Shown here one piece after another: positions 6,489 through 14,912 of a DNA stretch of 18,690 nucleotides (the stretch's first letter is position 1; each line of letters begins with the position of its first letter). The notes under the pieces are model-generated. The model made no database searches and was not told the origin of the DNA. It saw only the letters and a list, made by a program, of their open reading frames with translations. Position numbers and translations under genes: made by a program. This DNA comes from UBA2336 sp036787955 (GTDB taxonomy: Bacteria; Bacteroidota; Bacteroidia; Cytophagales; Cyclobacteriaceae), in the NCBI GenBank assembly GCA_036787955.1, contig DAIQOI010000020.1, positions 1 through 18,690 on the forward strand, read 5' to 3'.

Positions 6489-9003
6489 GGTACATTGATT
6501 TTTGGGTTCGTATTTTAATTTCCGCCCAGCGGGCAGCAAGGTTCAGTAAATCCAAAGCATGGTAGTTGCTTGTTATTTCTTTTGTTTTATAAGTATTGCA
6601 AATCACATCATGCTGAGTCTCGGACAGAAAGTTCTTAACATCATCATCTTTCAGTCGCCTGGATAGGCGGGTAAAGTCATAGGCCAGTATCCAACGCCAG
6701 CTTTCGTTCAGTTGTTTATTTTCCTGGTGTTTACGCATTTGGTAGTAAGTTTGAATTTTATGCAAAAAGCCAGATGGTAGTTTTTTATCCTGTACGTAGC
6801 CGGCAAGTTTTTTCTGCCATTTTTTTACTATTTTGTATTCATAATCCCAGTTTAGCGGTAAACCAAGCAGGCAGATGGCATTTTTTTCCTGCTGTACGTA
6901 AGCGGTGTGAATGCGATGGTTTTTGGATTTCTCTTCGGCTTCACCGGCCATTTCGGCTGCTTTCAGTATAGGAAATTTAGGGGGTACAATTATCAATCCA
7001 GCAGAAAGGGTAAGATTGGGATTACCACATACCCATTTGCGAAAGGCTTTTCGCAATTTTTCGGCAAATTGAAGTGTTACATCCCATCGTCCTACGATAA
7101 ACAAATCGTCTCCACCGGAATAAACGATGTAAGTCCATCGCCTGAAATCCTCCTTTTTATTCCATAAAGTATTGATGTAACCTTTGAAGAAAAAGTCGAG
7201 CGAACGGCTTAATGAAGTGTAACGAGAAAAAGTTCTGCGGCTTTCGGCAAACCCATTGGTAAAGGCATATCCAAGGTTATCTACGTCCATGCGCAATACG
7301 CCCAAGCGCCTGAACTCATTTTTTTCTTCTCCCGCCAGGGTATCGAAATACACTGGCTCATGGTTGTTGTCGGTTGGAAAATTGTTTCCGCCATAAAAGG
7401 TAAATCCCGAGATAAAATTGTGTGATGCATAACCACCCGGCCGGTCCAATTCTGTGGTGTTGAGACGAAGCAAAGTAACATGGTCGGGATAGTACTGATT
7501 TTCATGGCCGGCAAAATACCAATGAATGTTGAGGTCCAATGGATTTATGTAATACAGGTAATTATCTGCATTGCGATTTGCAAGTTCTGTTTTGCTTTTG
7601 ATCAATGCTGTGGATTGACGAAGGTACTTTCCAAGGTTTATCTGATCCAAAGTGCTCTGGCGAATAACCCCTCCTCCTTTTACGTAATGAGGCTTTTCAC
7701 TGGGGCTGATTTCTTCATTGGTAATTAAATCCTTTTCGGCCCTGGCACCCGATTCGGCTACTTCAAAAAAATAAGTGTAATGAGAAGGAATCTGGTCGGC
7801 ATAACGTGAGCGCTTTTTATGGTTCAGTTTTTCGATAAGTTCTTTCCAGCGCTCACCAATTTTATTAGGGCTGCCCATTATATCATCCTCACTAAGACCT
7901 ACTGTGTCTATTGCCAGGTAAAGAGAAGTTTTATGCTCATCGAAAATCTTGTTTGAAATATCACGGTCTATAGCGGTCAGTTTTTTTCTGTTTTCTTCTG
8001 TGTTAGCAGCCAACAGATAAAATCCGCCACCAGAGGCATATACAATGTTTGCCTGGTACAGACCCAGTGAGTCTGTAATGAGGCTGATTACGCTGTCTAC
8101 CAGTAATTGAAGATAAAATGACCTGCCCTTCAGGTTCTTGGCAGCCTGCTGGCTAATAATCTGATAAATGTATTGCTGAATGCCTGATATGTCACCGCCT
8201 ATAAGTAATACAACCTCTTCGTCATTCTTCAGTTTAAAGGCACTTAGGTTATTCTTTTGTTTCAAGTAATCATAGATGCAAATGGAAAAGGCTGCTACGG
8301 TTTTGGCATGATCATAAAGTGATACATCGGGCAGGTGAATTGTACTGGAAGGTATGGTAACTGTGTATTTGTGTAAAAGATGGTATAGCGTTTCAATGAA
8401 ATTTCTATTGTTATTGACTTTAATTTTTCTGAACTCACTAACAAAGCTGCTCCACAATGTGGTGTAATCCGGATCAATTTTTTCATCCTTCGGAAAGATT
8501 TGTGGACTCAATTCCAGAGATCTTACCGGTAAGTAATATTGGTAGGAGTATTTATCGGCTTCTTCGCAGAGCACGCTTTCCAAAATGGATCGCATCTGCG
8601 TCTTTTTAAAATTATGAAATTGGTTTTCATTCTCGCTGTCTTGAGTGCCCCAATTCTTTGTTCGATCTGCACCCGATGACCAATGGTCAGCCTTTTGTAA
8701 AATCCTTTCCAGTATGTTATTCGGGTCGGGGTTATGGTGGGCTGCAGCCAAACGCTCAAGTCCCCTCATATTCAAACTTTTTTCCAGTTCGTTTTCGCGG
8801 ATAAACTGGGCTGTCCATAATACATGTTTGTGAGAGTAATCATTATCCCTTCCAGCAGGGCAATATGAACTTGCCATATTCTGACACTCTCGGCTGAGGA
8901 ACTGAAAAGAGCCGTTTTCATTGCGCTCGTCAGCACGCTGATAAAACTTGCCTATATCGTGCAGCAAGGAGGCCAGACACAGCTTGTCGCGGTCATCTTC
9001 CAT
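6469..9003 (-). CDS. cas10: Cas10/Csm1, large subunit with HD nuclease and cyclic-oligoadenylate synthase Palm
   Basis: This 844-aa signature protein of type III-A makes cyclic oligoadenylate from ATP and cuts ssDNA when target RNA binds. The N-terminal HD domain is intact: LLHDIGKF (13-20, H15-D16), SHKHVLW (57-63), AAHHNP (87-92) and KADHWSSGADR (104-114). The first Palm shows GGDISGIQQYIY (269-280) and YASGGGFYLL (322-331); the second shows RMDVDNLG (571-578) and the cyclase motif SGGDDLFIVG (629-638). A helical domain follows. No cysteine occurs between residues 243 and 658, so the zinc-binding cysteines many Cas10 proteins carry between the two Palms are missing here. The start at 9003 gives MEDDRDKLCLASLLHD, normal for Csm1, 21 nt after cas6. 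Both HD and GGDD are present, so dual output is expected. Confidence 0.97.
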   Translation of the reverse strand: MEDDRDKLCLASLLHDIGKFYQRADERNENGSFQFLSRECQNMASSYCPAGRDNDYSHKHVLWTAQFIRENELEKSLNMRGLERLAAAHHNPDPNNILERILQKADHWSSGADRTKNWGTQDSENENQFHNFKKTQMRSILESVLCEEADKYSYQYYLPVRSLELSPQIFPKDEKIDPDYTTLWSSFVSEFRKIKVNNNRNFIETLYHLLHKYTVTIPSSTIHLPDVSLYDHAKTVAAFSICIYDYLKQKNNLSAFKLKNDEEVVLLIGGDISGIQQYIYQIISQQAAKNLKGRSFYLQLLVDSVISLITDSLGLYQANIVYASGGGFYLLAANTEENRKKLTAIDRDISNKIFDEHKTSLYLAIDTVGLSEDDIMGSPNKIGERWKELIEKLNHKKRSRYADQIPSHYTYFFEVAESGARAEKDLITNEEISPSEKPHYVKGGGVIRQSTLDQINLGKYLRQSTALIKSKTELANRNADNYLYYINPLDLNIHWYFAGHENQYYPDHVTLLRLNTTELDRPGGYASHNFISGFTFYGGNNFPTDNNHEPVYFDTLAGEEKNEFRRLGVLRMDVDNLGYAFTNGFAESRRTFSRYTSLSRSLDFFFKGYINTLWNKKEDFRRWTYIVYSGGDDLFIVGRWDVTLQFAEKLRKAFRKWVCGNPNLTLSAGLIIVPPKFPILKAAEMAGEAEEKSKNHRIHTAYVQQEKNAICLLGLPLNWDYEYKIVKKWQKKLAGYVQDKKLPSGFLHKIQTYYQMRKHQENKQLNESWRWILAYDFTRLSRRLKDDDVKNFLSETQHDVICNTYKTKEITSNYHALDLLNLAARWAEIKIRTQKSMYHDTPSA

Positions 9004-9024
9004 ATTACATGCAGGTTTTTTTGA

Positions 9025-9714
9025 TTATTTATCCGCTTCATCGTATTTGTGCAATTGCCGCAGCACACCAAAACCAATACTGGGGGCCTTGCCGAGACCA
9101 ATGCCGTCAGGAAGCGATACATTGGTGGTAAAAGTGAGATCAAAACCCATCATACCTATATCTTTTAAAATAGCTGGTCGTATGCGGTGAATGTCGTTAA
9201 TAATTAAGTGAATTGGTTTTTGTACGTCCCATCCTATGGCTGAAGCAAATGAGATGATATGGGCTGTGAGTGTTTTTTCGAGCATGTTTACACGGTCGCG
9301 TAAAGAAGGTGTTTGTAAGAATTTTTTATGATTTTTCTGGTTCAGTGCTATCCAGTTCTCAATCCGGTAAGTGAAGCTTCTGTTCCAAACCTGAACGGGG
9401 AAGGTATACAGCCTGATGGCCTTAATCTTCCAAGGAATGCTCTTTCTCCCTACCTTGATTGTTACCTGCTTTAATTCAGCCAATGGCAAAATTTCATCAG
9501 CACCTTCCTGCAGAGCCATCAATGCCGGATAATTGTTTATCAGTTTAAATTGAATAAGTGGATAGCGGTACAACAAAAACCTGTCGGACAAATGGTGGTG
9601 AAAAAGTACCTGATTTTTATGTACAATAGATGCCACTGCAGCTCTGAATCGGGGTATTTCTTGGATGTCGAGCTGGGCGTTTAAGGTAAGCCGGGCAATT
9701 CTGATCTTTTTCAT
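9025..9714 (-). CDS. cas6: Cas6 family pre-crRNA endonuclease
   Basis: Cas6 cuts the CRISPR transcript within each repeat to release crRNAs with an 8-nt 5' handle. The 229-aa protein has the C-terminal glycine-rich loop GIGLGKAPSIGFGVL (204-218), the hallmark of Cas6, preceded by a ferredoxin-like strand pattern. It resembles the Cas6b-like branch common in Bacteroidota type III loci. Candidate catalytic histidines are H39-H41 (HHHLSDRFLLYRYP); the true active residue cannot be fixed by eye. It is the first gene of the operon, about 20 nt downstream of the predicted transcription start, and ends 21 nt before csm1. Placing the processing enzyme first is common in such loci. The start gives MKKIRIARLTLNAQ, a good first strand. 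Confidence 0.87.
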   Translation of the reverse strand: MKKIRIARLTLNAQLDIQEIPRFRAAVASIVHKNQVLFHHHLSDRFLLYRYPLIQFKLINNYPALMALQEGADEILPLAELKQVTIKVGRKSIPWKIKAIRLYTFPVQVWNRSFTYRIENWIALNQKNHKKFLQTPSLRDRVNMLEKTLTAHIISFASAIGWDVQKPIHLIINDIHRIRPAILKDIGMMGFDLTFTTNVSLPDGIGLGKAPSIGFGVLRQLHKYDEADK

Positions 9715-9740
9715 GTTAGCAGAACTGAGGGCCGGTTAGC

Positions 9741-9772
9741 CAAATCTAAAAAATCAACATAAAACATTCAAA
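9741..9772 (-). promoter_or_regulatory. Bacteroidota-type promoter of the cas6-csm operon
   Basis: On the minus strand TTTG (9769-9772) is followed after exactly 20 nt by TAGATTTG (9741-9748). This matches both halves of the Bacteroidota primary-sigma consensus (TTTG at -33, TAnnTTTG at -7). Transcription should start near 9735, giving a 5' leader of about 20 nt before the cas6 ATG at 9714. No other such pair was seen upstream of the other cas genes. Confidence 0.75.
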
Positions 9773-9779
9773 TTGTTTC

Positions 9780-9796
9780 AACCTACCCCATAGGTT
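9780..9796. repeat. Short inverted repeat upstream of the cas promoter
   Basis: AACCTA (9780-9785) and TAGGTT (9791-9796) are a perfect 6-bp inverted repeat with a 5-nt CCCCA spacer. It begins 8 nt upstream of the -33 element of the cas promoter, a position where an activator or repressor could bind. A 6-bp match can occur by chance, so a regulatory role is speculative. Confidence 0.25.
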
Positions 9797-10081
9797 ATTT
9801 TTAAGTTCGTGTTGTTTTACGTTATTCTAATTTCACCTTGCGCTGTATGTATTTGTACACTATTCCCATCCGCCCCTTCTTAGCCGGCTTAAACAATTGT
9901 ACTGATAACACGCCTTGAAGTGCTGGTGGGGTAAGTAACTAACCTTAAGCTGATAGCCGGGCGCTGCCGCATCCTGGCCTCTGCATCGGATGCTTCCGTA
10001 AAAGATCTTTCACCTTTCCCGCAGGGCAGGGGTGATCAATTCAGTAAGGTATAACCCAATACCCGAATGGATGATATGGAT
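9797..10081. other. Gene-poor stretch between the cas promoter and the usp gene
   Basis: No open frame with recognisable protein features was found on either strand. Visible structure is limited to weak inverted repeats: GCATCC/GGATGC (9969-9974 and 9988-9993, 13-nt loop), the palindrome AAAGATCTTT (10001-10010), and GGTAT/ATACC (10048-10052 and 10059-10063). None has a T run that would make a clear terminator, although the last lies shortly downstream of usp. It may be the join between the CRISPR locus and the neighbouring chromosome. Confidence 0.4.
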
Positions 10082-10915
10082 CTATCTTAAAGTGGTCTTA
10101 TTGAAAGTGAGTATAGGCACCCGTATATGATAAGCCAGCTTGCGCGTTATACCTTTGCCAAACAGTTTTTCGAAGAAATCCAGTTTGTGGGTAAAAGTAG
10201 TTAGCAGTTGTGCCTTTTGCTTCTTTACAAAACTATCTACTGCATTTGCCACTTTTTCACCTTTCACCACATGGAAGGTGATCTTTTTATATTGGGCGAT
10301 ATCCTGAAGGGTTTTGGAAAATATTTTCGGGTCGGGCAACGCTTTGGTTTTCTGTTTTACTACGTGCAGTACTTCTACGCGCGCGCCAATCAGTTGCGCA
10401 AACATGGCCACCGTTTTGATTTCGTCTTCCGTGTGTTTCAGGTCGGTGGCATAAACCATTTTGGCAATTCTGCTGTATTTTGATTCCGCAGGCACAGCCA
10501 GCACCGGAAGGGTGGCGGTGTTCATCATGGCTGCTGCATGGCTGCCCAGCAGCGCTTTCTTTAGCCCGCTGGCACCGGTTGTGCCCATCACAATGAGATC
10601 GGCATCAATTTCTTCGGCAACGTGATTGACAATAATGGTGAAATCATATCCTTGTCGGATGTGGAAAGATACGGGAGGTTTCTTGCCGCGGATGGTTGTA
10701 TTGATTTCTGCCATGAGTGCATCGCCATCTTCTTGTGCCATGCGGATCATCTCCTCTTCCAGTTTTTTCCATTTCATCAGTGTTTCGCCCGAAGGGTTAG
10801 CCTGAACTACGTGCAGGATTTGTACTTCACCGCCCAGCTTTCGGGCAAGGTTTATGGCAAACAATACGGCAGTTTTTGATGCTTTTGAAAAATCGGTGGG
10901 GACGAGCAGTGTCAT
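10082..10915 (-). CDS. Universal stress protein, tandem UspA domains
   Basis: This 277-aa protein has two UspA-like domains. The first starts TLLVPTDFSKAS (2-13, with the ATP-contacting Asp) and carries the nucleotide loop GTTGASGLKKALLGS (111-125), which fits the G-2x-G-9x-G-S/T pattern of ATP-binding UspA proteins. The second half repeats the fold (KMVYATDLKHTEDE at 152-165) but its loop region (240-262) lacks that glycine pattern, so only the first domain is predicted to bind ATP. Tandem proteins of this size are common in Bacteroidota and usually respond to stress or energy state. It lies 88 nt after the yfhO-like gene on the same strand and may be co-transcribed with it. No link to CRISPR is apparent. 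Confidence 0.9.
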   Translation of the reverse strand: MTLLVPTDFSKASKTAVLFAINLARKLGGEVQILHVVQANPSGETLMKWKKLEEEMIRMAQEDGDALMAEINTTIRGKKPPVSFHIRQGYDFTIIVNHVAEEIDADLIVMGTTGASGLKKALLGSHAAAMMNTATLPVLAVPAESKYSRIAKMVYATDLKHTEDEIKTVAMFAQLIGARVEVLHVVKQKTKALPDPKIFSKTLQDIAQYKKITFHVVKGEKVANAVDSFVKKQKAQLLTTFTHKLDFFEKLFGKGITRKLAYHIRVPILTFNKTTLR

Positions 10916-10925
10916 AACATCGGGG

Positions 10926-10942
10926 GTTAAGGATTTCTTAAC
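10926..10942 (-). repeat. Small hairpin in the usp upstream region
   Basis: GTTAAG (10926-10931) and CTTAAC (10937-10942) form a 6-bp inverted repeat with a 5-nt loop, 11 nt upstream of the usp ATG. It could be a weak structure in the usp leader. It lacks a T run and is not a convincing terminator for the upstream gene. Confidence 0.2.
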
Positions 10943-11003
10943 AAAGCTCCTTAAACCTCCGGTTTTGAATTTTGACCACCGTCAGATTGTGCATTGATTT
11001 TCA

Positions 11004-13445
11004 TCAGGCCGGGGTTCTTTTCCATAACCGGTATTCCCAAAAAGCACTGAAAGCAAAGACCACTATCACCAGCCATCCACATATGCGCGTAATGTTGTTG
11101 CCGATGGTCCAGGCACGCGGGCGAAAGACGAATTCAATGCGATGCGTGCCGGGTGGCACTTCCATGGCGCGCAATACGTAATTAACCCTTACTATGGTTG
11201 CAGCCTGTCCGTTGAGGTAGGCTTCCCATCCTTCCGGATAGAAGATTTCGGAAAAGACGGCCAGCGAAGGCACACCGGTGGTGGCGTTGTACACCATGCG
11301 GTTAGGCTTGCGCAAAGTAAGCCGGATGGTAGCTGTGCTATCGTATGCAAAGGCTGCCACCGAAAATTTCGACTTATCTATTATGGCTGTCCGTTTTGTA
11401 TCAGCCGAGCAGGTTGCGGCCAGCTCTTCGTTGGGCGAGTTGACGGTAACCAATTCGCGTACGAACCACGCTGGACCGTTGGCTTCGGGATTGTACAATA
11501 CATTACTGCGGTTATTGCCGTAGAAAATGTATTTTGTGTTCAACATGTTCAGCACATGGAGACTTTTAAAATCCGGTTGGCCCTGCTGGGCTGTGCTCAC
11601 GAGTTTGTCAATATCGCGGGTGATGCACGAGTCGTATAAATCCTGGTAGCGCTTCAGCTTGGCGCCGTGATATCCGCCTATGGAATTGTGGTAATAGGAG
11701 GTGAGCGCATCGTTCATGGTGCCGCTCAGATTCAGTACGCGGTAGTAGGTGGTGTCGGCCAGCACCTGCCGGTCGGCAGCGCTCATTTCTACAGGTTGTT
11801 TACGTTTGCTGACGTAGTTGTTTTTGGTGAGATATCTTTTGTTAACCGAAATCAAATCGGCAGCAGTGAGAAAAGCCAGTGCGCCAAAGAGCAACCACGT
11901 ATTTTTTCTTGTTGTATCAAAAAAGAAAAGCGCGAAGGCAAGCGAAATAAATATAAGCGAGCGGAAAGCATCGCTGCGCAACAAGGCGCGCCTGTCTGAC
12001 TGGAGTGCCTGAGCAAACCAGGCCGGCAGGTTGTTTTCGCCTTCCCGCAGAGAGGAAAACATACCGGCACCGATAATCAGCAACAGGCATACTCCGGCTG
12101 TCACGCCAAAGGCGGTAATCAGTTTTTTCTTCAGTTCCGGTGTAAGCCCTGCCTGCAAAATTTTTTCTGCAGCCAGCATACCAAGCAGCGGCATGGAGAA
12201 GATGGGTATGATGAGCGCAAAGGTTACTGACCTGAATTTGTTGTAACCCGGCAGGTAGTCGAACAGAAAGTAGTTGAATGCGGCAAAGTTGCTGCCCCAG
12301 CTCATAATAATGGCAAGTGCAGAAACGGGTGCAAGCCACCACACATAACGCTTATCGGCTATCCACAGGCCTGCCATAAACAGAAATACCATGATGGCGC
12401 CCGCATAATACGGGGCCGACAATGGCTGGCTGCCCCAGTAGGATGGTTGGAACATCTGCTGGGGGTTGTAAGGAATGCCTTGTTCCTGCAGGGCTGTGCG
12501 TACATGGCTTTTTTCGTCAGCAAAAAGATTCTGCATACTGGCACCGCCCAATATATTGGGAATGAGCAGTGTGAGCGGTTCGATGATGCCGTTGCTGTAC
12601 TCAAAGGCATAGGCTTTTGACAGCCCTTCCGAAGGTATGTCGGTTGATGCTGGCTTAATCAGTTCCGACTTTCCGCGGATGCTGTATTCAGAATAGGTGT
12701 TGATTGCCCACAGCGGTCCGAAGAAACTGCCTGCTGCGAGCAATGCAGCCGGAATGAGCAGGGCAGTCGTTTTGAAAAATCCGGTCAACTGTTTATTTCT
12801 TACAGCGTCAATAAGCTCCACCATGCCGTAGGCCAGTACCACCAGCAATAAGTAATAAGTTATCTGGAGGTGGTTTTCGCGCAGGTGAAGTGCAAGTCCG
12901 AGGGTGGTTAATGCAAAGCCCAGCCAGCGCACTTGCCGAAACGAAAGATGAATACCTGCTATTACCATGGGCATAAAGGCAATGGCCCCGATGCGCGCAT
13001 TGTGGCCGGCAACCATGCCGATAATGATGTAAGAGGATAACCCGAATCCGATGGCACCGGCTATGGCCAGCCATGGCCTGACGCGAAATGCCAGCAACAT
13101 GATGTAGTATCCGAGAAAACACAGATAAACATTATGTACAGGCGAAGGCAGGTTGAGTGAAAGTATGCGCTTGGTCCAAACCAGCGCTTCATAGCTCCAC
13201 TGTACGCTGATGAGGTAGGCCGGCATACCGCTGAACATGGATGGGCTCCACAAACCCTCCTCGCCGGTTTGCTCACGAAAATCGCGAAGTGCCTTTGCTG
13301 CACCGGCCGACTGCAGGATGTCGTGCTGCTCGATGGTTTTGTTTTCAAAAAAAACAGGGTGAAACATCACTGCTGTAACCACAAGGAATACAGCAATGGC
13401 CGTGAGATGAGGGAGCACGTGCTGGTAAAATGAAATCTTTTTCAT
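11004..13445 (-). CDS. YfhO-family polytopic membrane protein
   Basis: This 813-aa integral membrane protein resembles the YfhO family, whose members have a GT-C glycosyltransferase-like architecture and, in Bacillus, act on lipoteichoic acid glycosylation; the substrate in Bacteroidota is unknown. About a dozen hydrophobic segments fill residues 10-550, starting with a signal-anchor-like helix. A large soluble part of about 200 residues follows the NKRYLTKNNY segment, and one last helix (CGWLVIVVFAFSAFW) precedes a basic tail. The first loop contains QHDILQSAGAAKALRDF and LWSPSMFSGMPAYL, both typical of the family. The frame is open to 13463, but the ATG at 13445 (MKKISFYQH) is the normal start. 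It follows moaA by 51 nt on the same strand; no functional link to Moco is implied. Confidence 0.88.
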   Translation of the reverse strand: MKKISFYQHVLPHLTAIAVFLVVTAVMFHPVFFENKTIEQHDILQSAGAAKALRDFREQTGEEGLWSPSMFSGMPAYLISVQWSYEALVWTKRILSLNLPSPVHNVYLCFLGYYIMLLAFRVRPWLAIAGAIGFGLSSYIIIGMVAGHNARIGAIAFMPMVIAGIHLSFRQVRWLGFALTTLGLALHLRENHLQITYYLLLVVLAYGMVELIDAVRNKQLTGFFKTTALLIPAALLAAGSFFGPLWAINTYSEYSIRGKSELIKPASTDIPSEGLSKAYAFEYSNGIIEPLTLLIPNILGGASMQNLFADEKSHVRTALQEQGIPYNPQQMFQPSYWGSQPLSAPYYAGAIMVFLFMAGLWIADKRYVWWLAPVSALAIIMSWGSNFAAFNYFLFDYLPGYNKFRSVTFALIIPIFSMPLLGMLAAEKILQAGLTPELKKKLITAFGVTAGVCLLLIIGAGMFSSLREGENNLPAWFAQALQSDRRALLRSDAFRSLIFISLAFALFFFDTTRKNTWLLFGALAFLTAADLISVNKRYLTKNNYVSKRKQPVEMSAADRQVLADTTYYRVLNLSGTMNDALTSYYHNSIGGYHGAKLKRYQDLYDSCITRDIDKLVSTAQQGQPDFKSLHVLNMLNTKYIFYGNNRSNVLYNPEANGPAWFVRELVTVNSPNEELAATCSADTKRTAIIDKSKFSVAAFAYDSTATIRLTLRKPNRMVYNATTGVPSLAVFSEIFYPEGWEAYLNGQAATIVRVNYVLRAMEVPPGTHRIEFVFRPRAWTIGNNITRICGWLVIVVFAFSAFWEYRLWKRTPA

Positions 13446-13488
13446 GCGATGGATAGGCCGCAAAATAGCAGATAAATCTGTAAACCGA

Positions 13489-13505
13489 GGTGGTTTTTAG
13501 CCACC
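13489..13505 (-). repeat. Hairpin over the moaA stop codon
   Basis: GGTGG (13489-13493) and CCACC (13501-13505) pair with a 7-nt loop. On the minus strand one arm consists of the moaA codons for its last glycines and the stop codon TAA lies in the loop. There is no U run after it, so it is at best a weak terminator or a barrier to 3' decay between moaA and the yfhO-like gene. Confidence 0.3.
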
Positions 13506-14486
13506 AATAGTGGCCATGGATTCATGTACAGGCATATTCCTGCGTTTTTCTTCCGCCTCAAAGCCATTGGCCGGACGCCGGGTGAAGCATTTCAGCAGTT
13601 CGGCTATAATTTCATTATTGGTTTTTCCGATCCGAATCAGGTCGCGCACGTTCAGCACGCCGTTATCGTACAGGCAGGTTTTGAGCATGCCCTGGGCTGT
13701 GATGCGGATTCGGTTGCAACTGCCGCAGAAAGTACGGCTGTATGCCGCAATAATGCCAATGGTGCCGGCAAAGCCGGGAATGTGATAGGTGGCTGAAGTA
13801 GCGCCCGGCTCTTGCGGAAGTTTTTTCAGGTGCGGATAAGCCTGCCGGATGTGTTCGAGAATTTTTTTATGATTCCAGTTCAGTGTTATGTAATGGGGAC
13901 CTGAACCGTTAAAGGGCATTTCCTCAATAAAACGAACGCTGACGGGTTGGTTTCGGGCTAATTCAATCAGTGGGTAAATATCTTCTTCATTTTTTCCTTC
14001 CATTACCACAGCGTTGATCTTCACCGGTATTTGGTGGTACAGCAGTAACTCCAAAGTCTGCAGCACTTTTTTCAGCTCATTCCGATGTGTGATCTCTGCA
14101 AACCGTTTTTCATTCAGCGTATCCAGGCTCAGGTTTACCGAGGCAATGCCCAGTTGTTTAAGTGCAGGCACGAAAGGGGCTGTGAGCACCCCGTTGGTGG
14201 TGATGTGTATTTCTTCCACACCGGGTATGCCGGCTAATTTGCGAAGCAACTGCATCAAATCGGTTCGTACAAATGGCTCACCACCTGTGATGCGTATCTT
14301 GCGGATTCCCAACTGCACCAGCAATTGCACCGTGCGCAGGATTTCTTCAAACGTAAGCAACTCACTTTTGGGCAGCCAGTTTATTCCTTTAGGTGGCATG
14401 CAGTAAAAGCACCGAAGGTTACACCGGTCGGTTACCGACAGGCGCAGGTAGGTGAGGGGGCGGTTATGATTATCGTACAAGGTCAT
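13497..14486 (-). CDS. moaA: GTP 3',8-cyclase MoaA (radical SAM, molybdenum cofactor step 1)
   Basis: MoaA uses S-adenosylmethionine to convert GTP to 3',8-cyclo-GTP, which MoaC turns into cPMP. The 329-aa protein has the radical SAM cluster C22-x3-C26-x2-C29 (CNLRCFYC), GGEP (68-71) for SAM binding, and the second, GTP-binding Fe-S cluster C254-x2-C257-x13-C271 (FCGSCNRIRIT). It ends in the conserved Gly-Gly (328-329), needed for activity. Length and motifs are complete. It diverges from moaD-moaE with about 97 nt between starts and precedes the yfhO-like gene by 51 nt. The start gives MTLYDNHNRPLTYLRLSVTD, which matches the family well. Confidence 0.97.
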   Translation of the reverse strand: MTLYDNHNRPLTYLRLSVTDRCNLRCFYCMPPKGINWLPKSELLTFEEILRTVQLLVQLGIRKIRITGGEPFVRTDLMQLLRKLAGIPGVEEIHITTNGVLTAPFVPALKQLGIASVNLSLDTLNEKRFAEITHRNELKKVLQTLELLLYHQIPVKINAVVMEGKNEEDIYPLIELARNQPVSVRFIEEMPFNGSGPHYITLNWNHKKILEHIRQAYPHLKKLPQEPGATSATYHIPGFAGTIGIIAAYSRTFCGSCNRIRITAQGMLKTCLYDNGVLNVRDLIRIGKTNNEIIAELLKCFTRRPANGFEAEEKRRNMPVHESMATIGG

Positions 14487-14583
14487 GCCTTAGATCATCG
14501 TATAAAGGTAGGTTTAAATCGGTATTCTTGCCAGCCAAGAAATTCCGGTGGGAATAATTAAAATGAGAAATAACTTTACAGCC

Positions 14584-14826
14584 ATGAAGTGCAAGGTAAA
14601 AGCCTTTGGTATTACCCGTGAGATCATCCGTACACGCGAGTTGGAAGTAATGCTGCCGGCCGGAGCTACGGTGGCTGAACTCAAAAACCACCTTTTTACG
14701 GGTTATCCGCCACTCTCATCGCTTACTTCGCTGTATATTGCTGTTAATGCCGAGTATGCGCCCGATGACCGCATGCTTGCCGATGGGGACGAAATAGCGC
14801 TGATTCCGCCCGTTAGCGGGGGTTGA
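14584..14826 (+). CDS. moaD: Molybdopterin synthase sulfur carrier subunit MoaD
   Basis: MoaD is a ubiquitin-like carrier whose C-terminal Gly-Gly is converted to a thiocarboxylate, the sulfur donor for molybdopterin. The 80-aa product opens MKCKVKAFG, contains LPAGATVAELKNHL (24-37), and ends LIPPVSGG with the required Gly-Gly at residues 79-80. Upstream in-frame starts exist (ATG at 14563, GTG at 14548); the ATG at 14563 follows an A-rich stretch and is possible, but the ATG at 14584 gives the usual family length. moaE follows 86 nt later. The adenylating enzyme (MoeB-like) that activates MoaD is not in this window. Confidence 0.9.
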   Translation: MKCKVKAFGITREIIRTRELEVMLPAGATVAELKNHLFTGYPPLSSLTSLYIAVNAEYAPDDRMLADGDEIALIPPVSGG

Positions 14827-14912
14827 AAGTTTTATAGGTTTTTGCTTGTGTTTTGCCGGTGGGTTTTATACTTTCAGCCATCCTTCTTTTGTTTCACCAA
14901 ATCTGTTCGGCC

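Noticed and set aside
6489..6539. Longer start for csm2
   Set aside because: It would overlap csm1 by 71 nt and add a segment unlike Csm2; the ATG at 6488 fits better.
10048..10063. Terminator after usp
   Set aside because: The GGTAT/ATACC stem is only 5 bp and has no T run.
14487..14583. Paired divergent promoters between moaA and moaD
   Set aside because: TACCTTTA (minus) and TAGGTTTA (plus) overlap near 14505-14520 and each resembles a -7 element with one mismatch, but neither has a TTTG at the right distance.
14853..14912. Hydrophobic signal-peptide-like extension in frame upstream of MoaE
   Set aside because: It needs a TTG start, MoaE is a cytosolic enzyme, and the ATG at 14913 gives the standard N-terminus.
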